Positions 52,213 to 60,654 of a stretch of DNA of 64,000 bases are shown here, piece after piece. The translations under genes were made by a program, and so were the position numbers. Below the pieces are notes generated by a model. That model was not told the origin of the DNA. It searched no databases and saw only the letters and a program-made list of their open reading frames with translations. Each line of letters starts with the position of its first letter. Position 1 is the stretch's first letter. Source of the DNA: Spirosoma linguale DSM 74 (GTDB taxonomy: Bacteria > Bacteroidota > Bacteroidia > Cytophagales > Spirosomataceae). The stretch covers positions 4,559,001 to 4,623,000 of the forward strand of contig CP001769.1 in NCBI GenBank assembly GCA_000024525.1, given 5' to 3'.

Positions 52213-53061
52213 ATGGCAAAATCATTCTTTATCCTGCTGGCTGGTCTGCTGGTTAATCTAACGGCTATAGGTCAGGCCCAGTCCGTTAAGTTGCAACCCG
52301 TATGGGAATCCGATACAACGCTTCGAACACCAGAAAGTGTGCTAGTTGATCCGATTCGACATGTCCTCTACGTAGCCTGTATCAATGGCGCTCCCAAGCT
52401 GGAAAACAAAAGCAGCTACATTGCTAAAGTAGGACTGGATGGTAAAGTAATCCAGATGAAATTTGCCGACAACCTCAATTCCACCAAAGGAATGGGTATC
52501 CTGGGCGATAAACTGTACGTGACCGAAATGACCCAGGTCGCCGAAATCGCTTTGGCGACGGGAAAGATTCTGAACCGCTATCCCATTGAAGGGGCTAAGT
52601 TCCTGAATGATATTGCCGTTGATACTCAGAAGGGCGTGGTATACGTCACCGACTCAAACGACAGTAAAGTGTGGGCGATAACGAATGGAAAAGCGGGTAT
52701 CGTACTGGAGGGTGAGCCCCTGAAGGGTACCAATGGGCTCTTATTTGAAAACAATCTACTCCTGATCGGTAATGGTGATGGTTCGCTGCTGAGTCTGAAT
52801 CCAACCTCTAAAAAACTCACGACGCTAGCCAAGGTTTCGGGCGGTATTGATGGCATTGCGGCCTTGGGCAACAAGACCTATATGGTGACCGAATGGGCCG
52901 GGAAAGTGTGGTACATTCACGCCGATGGAACAACGGAGCTAAAGCTGGATACGTCACCCCAGAAAATAAGCTCGGCCGACATTGGCTACAATCCAGCGAC
53001 CCACATGCTGTTTGTTCCTACCTTTTTCCATAACACTGTCAAAGCCTACACATTGAAGTAA
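52213..53061 (+). CDS. Exported beta-propeller (SMP-30/NHL-like) protein
   Basis: 282 residues, signal peptide MAKSFFILLAGLLVNLTAIGQAQ. Propeller blades such as PESVLVDPIRHVLYVACING, FLNDIAVDTQKGVVYVTDSNDSKVWAITNG and GIDGIAALGNKTYMVTEWAGKVWYIHADG resemble SMP-30/gluconolactonase-type proteins, but the metal-binding Glu/Asn set cannot be confirmed. Periplasmic. Convergent with the sugar dehydrogenase gene. Confidence 0.85.
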   Translation: MAKSFFILLAGLLVNLTAIGQAQSVKLQPVWESDTTLRTPESVLVDPIRHVLYVACINGAPKLENKSSYIAKVGLDGKVIQMKFADNLNSTKGMGILGDKLYVTEMTQVAEIALATGKILNRYPIEGAKFLNDIAVDTQKGVVYVTDSNDSKVWAITNGKAGIVLEGEPLKGTNGLLFENNLLLIGNGDGSLLSLNPTSKKLTTLAKVSGGIDGIAALGNKTYMVTEWAGKVWYIHADGTTELKLDTSPQKISSADIGYNPATHMLFVPTFFHNTVKAYTLK

Positions 53062-53132
53062 GCTGATCGACAACGAGTTAATCCCTTTGTGGTTCCGCTT
53101 ACCCTGTCGCAGCCCTTCTATAACTTCATCTA

Positions 53133-53178
53133 CCTAACCAAGTTTTGATAGCCAATTCATGACTATCGCTTGGTTAGG
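53133..53178. terminator. Two-way terminator between convergent genes
   Basis: CCTAACCAAG and CTTGGTTAGG pair exactly, with an inner GATAG/CTATC stem. It lies midway between the two stop codons. Confidence 0.65.
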
Positions 53179-53245
53179 CAGAGAATGAACAGCAGACCGT
53201 CAGGCAAGCGCATTGATCGCTAGCCAACAGTTAGTGTGCGAAGTG

Positions 53246-54469
53246 TCATTTTTTATCGATGCGGTATAATCTACCTTGGTCAGTAACGGCATATAAGGCT
53301 CCGTCCTTCCCTTGCGTTATATCCCGAAAACGCTGATACTGATCGGCCAGCAGCCGTTCTTCACCAACTACTTTGTCATTCTGGATGATCAGTCTGAGAA
53401 CGTGCATCCCACTGAGCGAGCCAATAAAGAGGTTATTCTTCCATTCCGGGATTCGATCGCTGCTGTAAAAGGTCATCCCACTAGGCGAAACGACCGGGTC
53501 CCAATAATAAACCGGTTGCTCCAGACCTTCTTTTTGCTGAATGGCGTCGCCTATTTTTTTGCCGCTGTATTCGATACCATACGTAATGACTGGCCAACCA
53601 TAATTCTTGCCGGGTTTAATATGGTTGAGTTCATCTCCTCCTCTAGGGCCAAATTCTGCCTCCCACAAATCGCCCGTTACCGGATCGAAAGCCAGGCTTT
53701 GAACGTTCCGATGGCCGTAGGAATATAATTCGGGGCGGGCACCGGCTTGTCCGGCGAAGGGATTACCAGCAGCGGGTTGGCCTTCTTTGGTAATGCGAAT
53801 GACTTTTCCCAGACCAGAATTGAGCGACTGGGCCTGGGGCCGGGTGACCAGATCTGAACGCTCTCCCGTGCTGATAATTAAATTGCCGTCCGGAGCTATT
53901 AGAATCCGTCCGCCATAATGCAGGTTTCCTTTGTAAGCTGGTGTGGCCCGGTAAATGACCGTTGCACCTTCGATGCTTTTTTCGTCAGTAGCCAACTTAC
54001 CCTTAGCCACCGCCGTTAAATTTCCCTCGGGGCTTGGTTCCGAAAACACCCAGTAGACCATCCGGTTTGTCTGAAAAGCGGGGTCAACGCGAAGCCCTAG
54101 CAGGCCTCCCTGACCGGATGGATTCACTTTAGGCAGCCCCGTAATCGCTTCGCCAACTTTGCCTTGGGGCGTGACGATGCGCAGACTTCCTTCCCGCTCG
54201 GTAATGAGCAGTCGACCATCGGGTAAGCTGGTAATGCCCCAGGGAAATTTAAGGGCTTCGGTTAAGATTTTGCCTTCGTAGTTGGTAGCGGACTTCACCC
54301 CAGCAATCCGGGTTTGTCCTACAAAGGCTGGTTTGTAGTCTGAGTTAGGCTCTTTGGTTTCTACAGGACTCGCCTGATTAGAGGCTGTTGGATTGGTAGT
54401 CGTCAGTTGACCACAGGCTGGCAAGGCTAATGATGCAGCCGCTATGACTAGCAGAATGTGGGTCTTCAT
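53246..54469 (-). CDS. PQQ-dependent sugar dehydrogenase (glucose/sorbosone type)
   Basis: 407 residues. Lipoprotein-like signal (LALPACGQL). The six-blade propeller of the soluble aldose-dehydrogenase family: KFPWGITSLPDGRLLITEREGSLRIV, GLLGLRVDPAFQTNRMVYWVFSEP, NLHYGGRILIAPDGNLIISTGERSD, YSYGHRNVQSLAFDPVTGDLWEAEFGPRGGDELNHIKPGKNYGWPVITYG. The YGHRN and GPRGGDE motifs are the cofactor and Ca sites. It oxidises sugars in the periplasm, passing electrons to the respiratory chain if PQQ is available. Confidence 0.93.
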   Translation of the reverse strand: MKTHILLVIAAASLALPACGQLTTTNPTASNQASPVETKEPNSDYKPAFVGQTRIAGVKSATNYEGKILTEALKFPWGITSLPDGRLLITEREGSLRIVTPQGKVGEAITGLPKVNPSGQGGLLGLRVDPAFQTNRMVYWVFSEPSPEGNLTAVAKGKLATDEKSIEGATVIYRATPAYKGNLHYGGRILIAPDGNLIISTGERSDLVTRPQAQSLNSGLGKVIRITKEGQPAAGNPFAGQAGARPELYSYGHRNVQSLAFDPVTGDLWEAEFGPRGGDELNHIKPGKNYGWPVITYGIEYSGKKIGDAIQQKEGLEQPVYYWDPVVSPSGMTFYSSDRIPEWKNNLFIGSLSGMHVLRLIIQNDKVVGEERLLADQYQRFRDITQGKDGALYAVTDQGRLYRIDKK

Positions 54470-54909
54470 GCTCGATTTAATTAATTAGTGAGCGTGAATT
54501 TAGGGGTTTTCAAGGACACCCTCATCAGCTAAAATAGCGTAACGGACAGAAATCCTATTTAGACGGCTACCTTTTCATCGCATTGGTTAGACAAATCTGG
54601 CAGTTCTGAGTCATTTTAACAGGTTCGGTTTGTAAGCCTGATTAATCGGTTGAGTTTGACACATCATCGCGTATATGGCTGATTAAGTTTGACAGCTAGT
54701 AAAGATTAGGCAACGATCTTGAGAGAAACATTCTTAAAAAACGCCCCCATCTGAGACGAAGTGCGTTTCAAGGACGGGTATTTATGTGAATGGATTTGGC
54801 TAAGCCGCAGGGCACAACCATGTATAAATCCCATTAAGATGGATAGGTTACGGTAATAATGCATTGGCGAAGTGCTTTGTGAGAAAATCGGTTTATTTTC
54901 GAAATCAAG
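54470..54909. other. Divergent intergenic region with one repeat copy
   Basis: Lies between the sugar dehydrogenase and SGNH hydrolase genes, which read outward. The repeat copy at 54687-54782 is the only recognisable feature. Confidence 0.45.
54687..54782 (+). repeat. Dispersed intergenic repeat, copy at 54.7 kb
   Basis: Leader TTTGACAGCTAGTAAAGATT, later AAAAAACGCCCCCATCTGAG, ACGAAGTGCGTTTCAAGG. Here both the first arm (AAACGC) and the middle arm (GCGTTT) changed together and still pair. Confidence 0.65.
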
Positions 54910-55737
54910 ATGAATAAGTACTTCCTAATCCTGGCCCTGATTTTCCTGACGAGTTCGTTTACCCGTAAAGAGCTTGCCTGGGTAGCCATTGGCGACTCGA
55001 TCACCTATTTAAACGAGCATCTGGACGAAACAGGCAATCGAATTACCAAAGGCTACATGACTCGTGTAACAGAACAGTTGCCGCATGTACATTACGTAAA
55101 TCAGGGGCATAACGGCTGGACAGCGGGCAAGATAGCGTCTTCGATTGAAACCCTGGGGCTCGTTAAAGCCGACCTCTATTCGGTCTTTCTGGGAACAAAC
55201 GACTGGTGGGCTGGCCGACCCCTGGGCACCCTGGCCGATTACCAGCGCGGCACCGGCAATGCAACGGTATATGGCTCATTCCGCATCATTATCAACAAAC
55301 TCCGCAACCTCAATCCACAGGCTCCAATCATTCTGATTACGCCCATGCAGCGCGTGGATTTCGTCTACCTGACCAATTTCAAGAACAATGCTTATGGCTC
55401 GTATAAGCCCAAAAATGGGCAATGGCTCGAATCGTTTGCCAACGCCATTGATTCGATTGGCCACTACGAACACTTGCCGGTTGTTGACCTATACCATACG
55501 AAAGGGTTACAGATGAAAAACCTGGTCAAATACAAACGGTTGAAAGATCCCCAGACGGGAGCATACACCAACTATGCCTATCCGAAATTCATCGATATAC
55601 CGTTCAACCCGGAAACGGATGAATATCCTTACCCGACTGATGCTATCGATAAAACTTATGATGGACTTCACCCATCCGATGCCGGTTACTCACTGATTAG
55701 CCGTAAGTTGGTAAAGATTATCAGGCAATACCGTTAA
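54910..55737 (+). CDS. SGNH/GDSL-type hydrolase
   Basis: 275 residues with an N-terminal signal segment. Block I AIGDSITY (nucleophile Ser), block II-like HNGWTAGKI (Gly), block III GTNDWWAG (Asn) and block V DGLHPSDAGY (Asp, His) make the complete SGNH set. Acts on esters, perhaps acetylated glycans, in the periplasm. It precedes the amidase gene by 34 bases, co-directional. Confidence 0.92.
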   Translation: MNKYFLILALIFLTSSFTRKELAWVAIGDSITYLNEHLDETGNRITKGYMTRVTEQLPHVHYVNQGHNGWTAGKIASSIETLGLVKADLYSVFLGTNDWWAGRPLGTLADYQRGTGNATVYGSFRIIINKLRNLNPQAPIILITPMQRVDFVYLTNFKNNAYGSYKPKNGQWLESFANAIDSIGHYEHLPVVDLYHTKGLQMKNLVKYKRLKDPQTGAYTNYAYPKFIDIPFNPETDEYPYPTDAIDKTYDGLHPSDAGYSLISRKLVKIIRQYR

Positions 55738-55771
55738 GTACACCCCTATTATTTTATATCCAATAAACTTC

Positions 55772-57394
55772 ATGAACAGACGGAGCTTTATCAAGAACAG
55801 TTCAGTTGTCAGCCTTTCTGCCAGTACACTCACCGTAGCGGCCTGCTCGTCGCCCAAACAGGCATCCACGGAAAAGGACTCCGCTGCCTTCACCGATGAT
55901 TTTGAACTGAACGAAGTAACCATCGGCGATCTTCAAAAGAAAATGCAGTCGGGCCAGTATACAGCCGCTGCCATTACCCAGCTTTACCTGGACCGTATCA
56001 AGGTCATCGACAAGCAAGGACCGAGCCTGAATTCGGTCATCGAACTCAACCCTGATGCTCTGTCGATTGCCAACGCTATGGATCAGGAGCGGAAAGCGGG
56101 CAAACTACGGGGGCCGCTTCATGGTATTCCGATACTGATAAAGGATAATATTGATACCGGCGACCAGATGATGACAACTGCCGGTGCCCTGGCTCTGGAT
56201 GGCCATAAAGCGGCTAAAGATGCTTTTGTCGCCAAAAAACTGCGCGATGCCGGGGCTATCATCCTGGGCAAGACAAACCTCAGCGAATGGGCTAACTTCC
56301 GCTCGACCCGGTCGAGCAGTGGCTGGAGCAGTCGGGGTGGTCAAACCCGCAACCCGTTTGTGCTCGACCGGAGTCCGTGCGGTTCCAGTTCGGGATCAGG
56401 GTCGGCGGTGTCGGCTAATCTCTGCGCCGTGGCAGTTGGCACCGAAACGGATGGCTCGGTCATTGCCCCTGCCTCGTTTTGTGGCGTTGTCGGGATTAAA
56501 CCAACGGTAGGGCTGGTGAGTCGCAGCGGCATTATTCCCATCTCAAAAACGCAGGACACTGCCGGTCCAATGACCCGAACGGTAACGGATGCGGCTATTT
56601 TGCTGGGTGCCATGACCGGTATCGATCCGGCGGATGCCGTTACGACTGAAAGCCAGGGCAAGGCCCTGACCGATTATACCCAGTTTTTACGGGCAGACGG
56701 GTTATCAGGCAAACGCATTGGTGTCGAAAAATCCTTTTTGAAAGGGCACGAAGGTGTTGTTGGGCTGTTCAGGCAAGCTATTGATGTCTTAAAAAAACAG
56801 GGAGCCGTTATCGTTGAGGTTGAGTTGCTCAACCAGTTCAGTTCCATTGGCGGGGCGGAGTTTACGGTACTCCAGTACGAATTTAAAGATGGCGTAAACC
56901 AATACCTGGCATCGGCCAATGCGGGTGTTAAATCGCTGGCCGAGGTCATTGCCTACAATCGCAAAAATGAAGCGAAAGCCATGCCTTTCTTCAAACAGGA
57001 AACCCTCGAAAGCAGCGAGGCCAAGGGTGGGTTAAGCAGTAAAGAATATACAGATGCGCTGGCTAAAACCCGAACGTCACGACAATTGATCGACAAACTA
57101 ATGGCCTCCGCTAAACTGGATGCCATTTGTGGTACCAGCATTGGTTTTGCGGGCTGTATCGACCTGATAAATGGCGACTACGACACCGGCTTCTATTTCT
57201 GTCCGCCAGCAGCTATGGCCGGGTATCCGCACATTACGGTTCCGATGGGCACGGTACATGGGCTTCCTGTTGGCCTTTCTTTTATAGCCAGCGCCTACCA
57301 GGAAGGCCCCCTCCTCAGCATTGGCTATGCCTATGAACAAGCCTCGAAAAAACGAATTCGCCCCCCGTTTACCAAATCGCTGATTCCAGGCTGA
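55772..57394 (+). CDS. Amidase-signature hydrolase, exported
   Basis: 540 residues. The N-terminus MNRRSFIKNSSVVSLSASTLTVAACSS has an RR start and lipobox-like Cys, so Tat export and lipid anchoring are likely. The catalytic triad of the amidase family: Lys124 in GIPILIKDNID, the cis-Ser in SPCGSSSGSGSAVSAN (205-207) and nucleophile Ser229 in GTETDGSVIAPASFCG. Relatives are exported amidases acting on peptides or fatty amides. Probably in an operon with the SGNH hydrolase. Confidence 0.92.
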   Translation: MNRRSFIKNSSVVSLSASTLTVAACSSPKQASTEKDSAAFTDDFELNEVTIGDLQKKMQSGQYTAAAITQLYLDRIKVIDKQGPSLNSVIELNPDALSIANAMDQERKAGKLRGPLHGIPILIKDNIDTGDQMMTTAGALALDGHKAAKDAFVAKKLRDAGAIILGKTNLSEWANFRSTRSSSGWSSRGGQTRNPFVLDRSPCGSSSGSGSAVSANLCAVAVGTETDGSVIAPASFCGVVGIKPTVGLVSRSGIIPISKTQDTAGPMTRTVTDAAILLGAMTGIDPADAVTTESQGKALTDYTQFLRADGLSGKRIGVEKSFLKGHEGVVGLFRQAIDVLKKQGAVIVEVELLNQFSSIGGAEFTVLQYEFKDGVNQYLASANAGVKSLAEVIAYNRKNEAKAMPFFKQETLESSEAKGGLSSKEYTDALAKTRTSRQLIDKLMASAKLDAICGTSIGFAGCIDLINGDYDTGFYFCPPAAMAGYPHITVPMGTVHGLPVGLSFIASAYQEGPLLSIGYAYEQASKKRIRPPFTKSLIPG

Positions 57395-57461
57395 TAGCCG
57401 TCACTAAGCGACAGGTATAGGCTTTGTGCGGCAATAGCTGATTAAAGCTATTCAGCACGAT

Positions 57462-57512
57462 TACACCTTGTTTCCAGTCAGTATACCGATTGGCGGCAAG
57501 GTGTACTTTTTT
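57462..57512. terminator. Terminator between amidase and cas6
   Basis: TACACCTTG (57462-57470) and CAAGGTGTA (57497-57505) pair exactly, followed by CTTTTTTA. It can serve both convergent genes. Confidence 0.65.
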
Positions 57513-58386
57513 ATTTTCCAACAATGCCAACGCATCCAAAGCCCTCGGCGTTATAGCGTCCTACCCCCGCCAGTACAGCCAGTTCCAACAATTCGACGGG
57601 GCCTTCCAAGTCAAACGTAAAGCCGTAATAGCCGCGTAATTGAGTTTGCTCACCCGAACCTTCCTTTATGGTGACTAGCCTTGATTTAGGTACGGATGGC
57701 CTGGCTACGCTTTCCTCCGCATCCGACAGCAACCGGTATCGCAGCATCGCATCAGCGGGATGGCTACCGGGCAGCATCGCATCAGCGGGCTGGCTACCGG
57801 GCAGCGCGGTGGCCTGTCGATCTGCCTGTATACTGCGGTACTTTGCCCATAAATTAGCGACAAGCAATGGACCAAACTGTTCATGAGCGGGGTGTAAGTA
57901 CTGATCCATTCCCCGCTCATCCTTCAACGCAATAACGACTGGCGATAATGTACGCAGCCGAACAACAGGACTGGTAATACGCACAGGAAGGGCCTCTACA
58001 CGGTCGATGGTGAACTCTGCCCGGTGTGCGGCCCGCTGGAGGTTTGACATAATCACACACCGCTGATCCTGAAACAACCCCATCAAAAAGTGCTGGGCTG
58101 CGGTATCGACATAAAAGCTGACGATCCATTCGATGCAAGGAGAGTTGACCCACATTCCACCAGCCCCGGCATCTACAACGATCTTCGGCATGATCAAATC
58201 CGAAAACGTGAAAAGCTTGAAACGTCGCGTACTGGTTATCGGGTAACCCTGCTCATGCAGAAAATGGGCGTATTGAGCATCTGCCCCAGCCAGTACGGAA
58301 TAAATAAACCCACTTAACTTATACGCGTAATTAAAGGGCACAAGTGTTTTTGGGCTGACGGGCCGGAGCGTAAGTTTAAACTGCAT
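57511..58386 (-). CDS. cas6: Cas6 CRISPR endoribonuclease, orphan
   Basis: 291 residues. MQFKLTLRPVSPKTLVPFNYAYKLSGFIYSVLAGADAQYAHFLHEQGYPITSTRRFKLFTFSDL is the first ferredoxin-like fold of Cas6, and LLELAVLAGVGRYNAEGFGCVGIV is the diagnostic C-terminal Gly-rich loop. The enzyme cuts CRISPR precursor RNA within each repeat. A His in the N-terminal half (HFLHEQG) may be catalytic. The start at 58386 gives the family N-terminus; an ATG 12 codons upstream is less likely. An in-frame 30-bp tandem duplication (57744-57803) repeats LPGS(Q/H)PADAM. No array or other cas gene is in the window. Confidence 0.88.
   Translation of the reverse strand: MQFKLTLRPVSPKTLVPFNYAYKLSGFIYSVLAGADAQYAHFLHEQGYPITSTRRFKLFTFSDLIMPKIVVDAGAGGMWVNSPCIEWIVSFYVDTAAQHFLMGLFQDQRCVIMSNLQRAAHRAEFTIDRVEALPVRITSPVVRLRTLSPVVIALKDERGMDQYLHPAHEQFGPLLVANLWAKYRSIQADRQATALPGSQPADAMLPGSHPADAMLRYRLLSDAEESVARPSVPKSRLVTIKEGSGEQTQLRGYYGFTFDLEGPVELLELAVLAGVGRYNAEGFGCVGIVGK
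57744..57803 (-). repeat. 30-bp tandem duplication inside cas6
   Basis: Two adjoining 30-bp units (57744-57773, 57774-57803) differ at one base. They add ten residues in frame between the two halves of Cas6, in a Pro/Ala-rich linker. Confidence 0.9.
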
Positions 58387-58395
58387 GAAGATTCT

Positions 58396-58440
58396 CAGGT
58401 ACCTGAACGGTATAGTAAACACCCAAATTTACTATACGGT
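58396..58440 (-). promoter_or_regulatory. cas6 promoter with dyad operators
   Basis: ACGGTATAGTAAA (58407-58419) and TTTACTATACGGT (58428-58440) are complements with one mismatch. The loop holds the minus-strand -7 box TAAATTTG (58424-58431). A second dyad CAGGTACCTG lies at 58396-58405. Binding of a dimeric regulator here would cover the promoter. Confidence 0.5.
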
Positions 58441-59470
58441 AAAATAATATTGTAAGGAAATTACCGCTCCTATCTGCTACGACCGATAGACACTTAATTG
58501 CTATCAGGGAGCAAAAAATTCAATAGTTAACTTATTTATCGAATACATATACATAATACAGTTAATTATACATAAAATACCATTTCTAATTTCCCCTATT
58601 TTAATATATATACCATATAACCATAATATACTTTATTTATAAACCCAAAAAGATATCTTGAGTACAAAAACACAATATAAGACAATTATTAATTTTAATA
58701 TTACCAATAAATACCTGTTTGTTGTACAGGCTGAAGGTAGGTAGACGATGTATGGTTTTAATTAATATACCACTCACTAAATAAACTAAAATGATGCATT
58801 CATCAAGCAAAGAATTCGCAGTCTAAACATCACATAACCAAATGAAGCAAAAATGCACTTGTCACTATCTGCCCTAAATAAAAAAGAGCCCAAGAACACT
58901 ATAAAAACACAAAAAGTTCGGATTCATATTTTCCATGTTAAAATTGTAATATAATAGTCATATAAACCCTCTGTATTACTATACTTATTCAACTACATCG
59001 TGTACAACATCTGAATTTTGTACAATATCAACTTTAAGTTGAATATTAAAGCACAGAAAATACGGGAAAATACGTAAATAAATCTATTACTATTTTCGTC
59101 AGTATCGTAAACAAATTGTATCAACAGAAAAACAATAAAATACATTTTGTTTAAGTAAGATATATTGACAAAATCTTAAAATCAAAATTCGGTTAATTTA
59201 TTGTGTGTCGTTACGAATTCCTCTATCATTGAATCGTCCAACGGAATAAAACAGTTTATCGAATTTAGCCGAAATTTTTGATGACAACCCTAGTCAAATT
59301 TGATAGCTCCTATCAGTTAAATGATAAGCACCGTTCACACAACAGGGAGATACTTAATAGTAGATAAGACTCCACTATTTTGACCAGTTTCTTTCCACTA
59401 ATGGTTAATAGATGATTTATTTGTTAGCCACATTTAAATGTTTTTACAACCTCTTTTTAATACTCATAGT
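58441..59470. other. 1-kb AT-rich intergenic region
   Basis: Strongly A/T-rich, with no open frame of note, no array-like spaced repeats and no dispersed-repeat copy. It lies between divergent cas6 and the LytTR gene and probably carries the upstream control of the polysaccharide locus. Confidence 0.6.
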
Positions 59471-59794
59471 ATGATGACAACTTATCCGAAACTACTTTTT
59501 TTAATGCCGACAAATTCAATCATTTGGTTAGAGGGCGATGGAAACTATACGCGTATGCATACGCAGGATGGCAAATACCAATCTATCCCATACACGCTTA
59601 AATACATTGCCAACAAACTACCTGACTTTGTACGCATCCATAAGTCGAGTTTAATTAATCCAATGTATGTCCAGGAGCTTACAAGCAGAGGTTATCAGGA
59701 TTACTGGGTTAAATTAAGCAGCGGTCAGGTTCTCTCCGTTTCGCGTAAGCGAATAGTTCAGACAGCGACCAAGCTAAACCTCCCAAAGCCCTGA
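59471..59794 (+). CDS. Stand-alone LytTR DNA-binding protein
   Basis: 107 residues from 59471 (an ATG at 59438 adds 11). The sequence is a single LytTR domain: PTNSIIWLEGDGNYTRMHTQDGKYQSIPYTLKYIANKLPDFVRIHKSSLINPMYVQELTS...VKLSSGQVLSVSRKRIVQTATKL, with the signature LEGxGNYT, F.RIHKS..IN and LxVSRKR. It has no receiver, so control must be by partner or expression level. It probably controls the polysaccharide genes that follow. Confidence 0.88.
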   Translation: MMTTYPKLLFLMPTNSIIWLEGDGNYTRMHTQDGKYQSIPYTLKYIANKLPDFVRIHKSSLINPMYVQELTSRGYQDYWVKLSSGQVLSVSRKRIVQTATKLNLPKP

Positions 59795-60654
59795 CCAGTC
59801 GCTGGCCCCGTCTATACGCCCTATCCAGAACGCATGAAGATCCGCTGAAAACAGGCATGGACTTGACCATTATGCCCTGATTATTAGCCATCTATAGAAA
59901 GCTGGCGATTTACGTGAGGACATCTCAGAAATCTAACGTCTGCTGCCTGCTCCGGCGGGTCACTGATCTTCTAACCGATGTAGGTGACAGGCTAACGTTT
60001 CTGAGATGTATTATCCTTGAGACACCACTCGTGCGATTTATTGTGATCCATGTGCTATCCAGGCGTAACGCAGGAAAATGTGCGCAAACGCCAGCCACAT
60101 GTGTTTTTCTTATCGGCTGGTAATGAGGATTAATTACCGTTTAATTTATAAATGCAGGTCAGGTTCATATCAGACTTTCTATTTATAAATCCCTGAACAA
60201 GCAAGCAGCATTAATAATGATCCATCCACATAACCATGAAAACAACGCCTAAAAAAGGCTTTACGAAACCGTTATTTAACACGTATTGTAAAGCTATACT
60301 TGTTCCGATATATTCGGATTTTCCGGCAACTATTCAGCCTACCTGGAGAAAAGAGCGTTAATGTTTTTTTCTTCTCTGACTCGTAAATTCCGAGACAAGA
60401 TTAAGGGTAAAACACACAAGTACATTTATCTGGAATGTCCGCAAATTTTCGTTGTCAACTAATCTTTTTTTATCGTTCCACAAGCAACTTTCAGATTGAA
60501 AAATGCCAGAAGAATAACCAAATAAAGGCTATCTCAACTCATTACTTATTCTTACGTTAACTAACAATTTGGTTTGAGTATAACCCCTAAAGAACCCACA
60601 CATTTTTCAGCTAACCGATTTACTCGTCTAGTCCAGTTAAATTAACAAATCGAC
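59795..60654. other. Intergenic region, possible small ORF
   Basis: A T/A-rich region before the beta-helix gene. The only frame with a hint of coding is the 41-codon one listed next. No repeat copies. Confidence 0.4.
60236..60361 (+). CDS. Possible 41-residue protein
   Basis: MKTTPKKGFTKPLFNTYCKAILVPIYSDFPATIQPTWRKER: basic with one weak hydrophobic stretch. No family recognised; it may be chance. Confidence 0.2.
   Translation: MKTTPKKGFTKPLFNTYCKAILVPIYSDFPATIQPTWRKER

Noticed and set aside
57395..59470. Search for a CRISPR array next to cas6
   Set aside because: No evenly spaced repeat of 25-40 bp is visible on either side; the AT-rich DNA upstream has only short, irregular similarities.
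59805..59835. ATACGCCCTAT..CAGAACGCATGAAG, a possible reverse-orientation copy of the dispersed repeat
   Set aside because: Only short scattered matches; the GAGACG and stem arms are absent, so it does not break the orientation rule.
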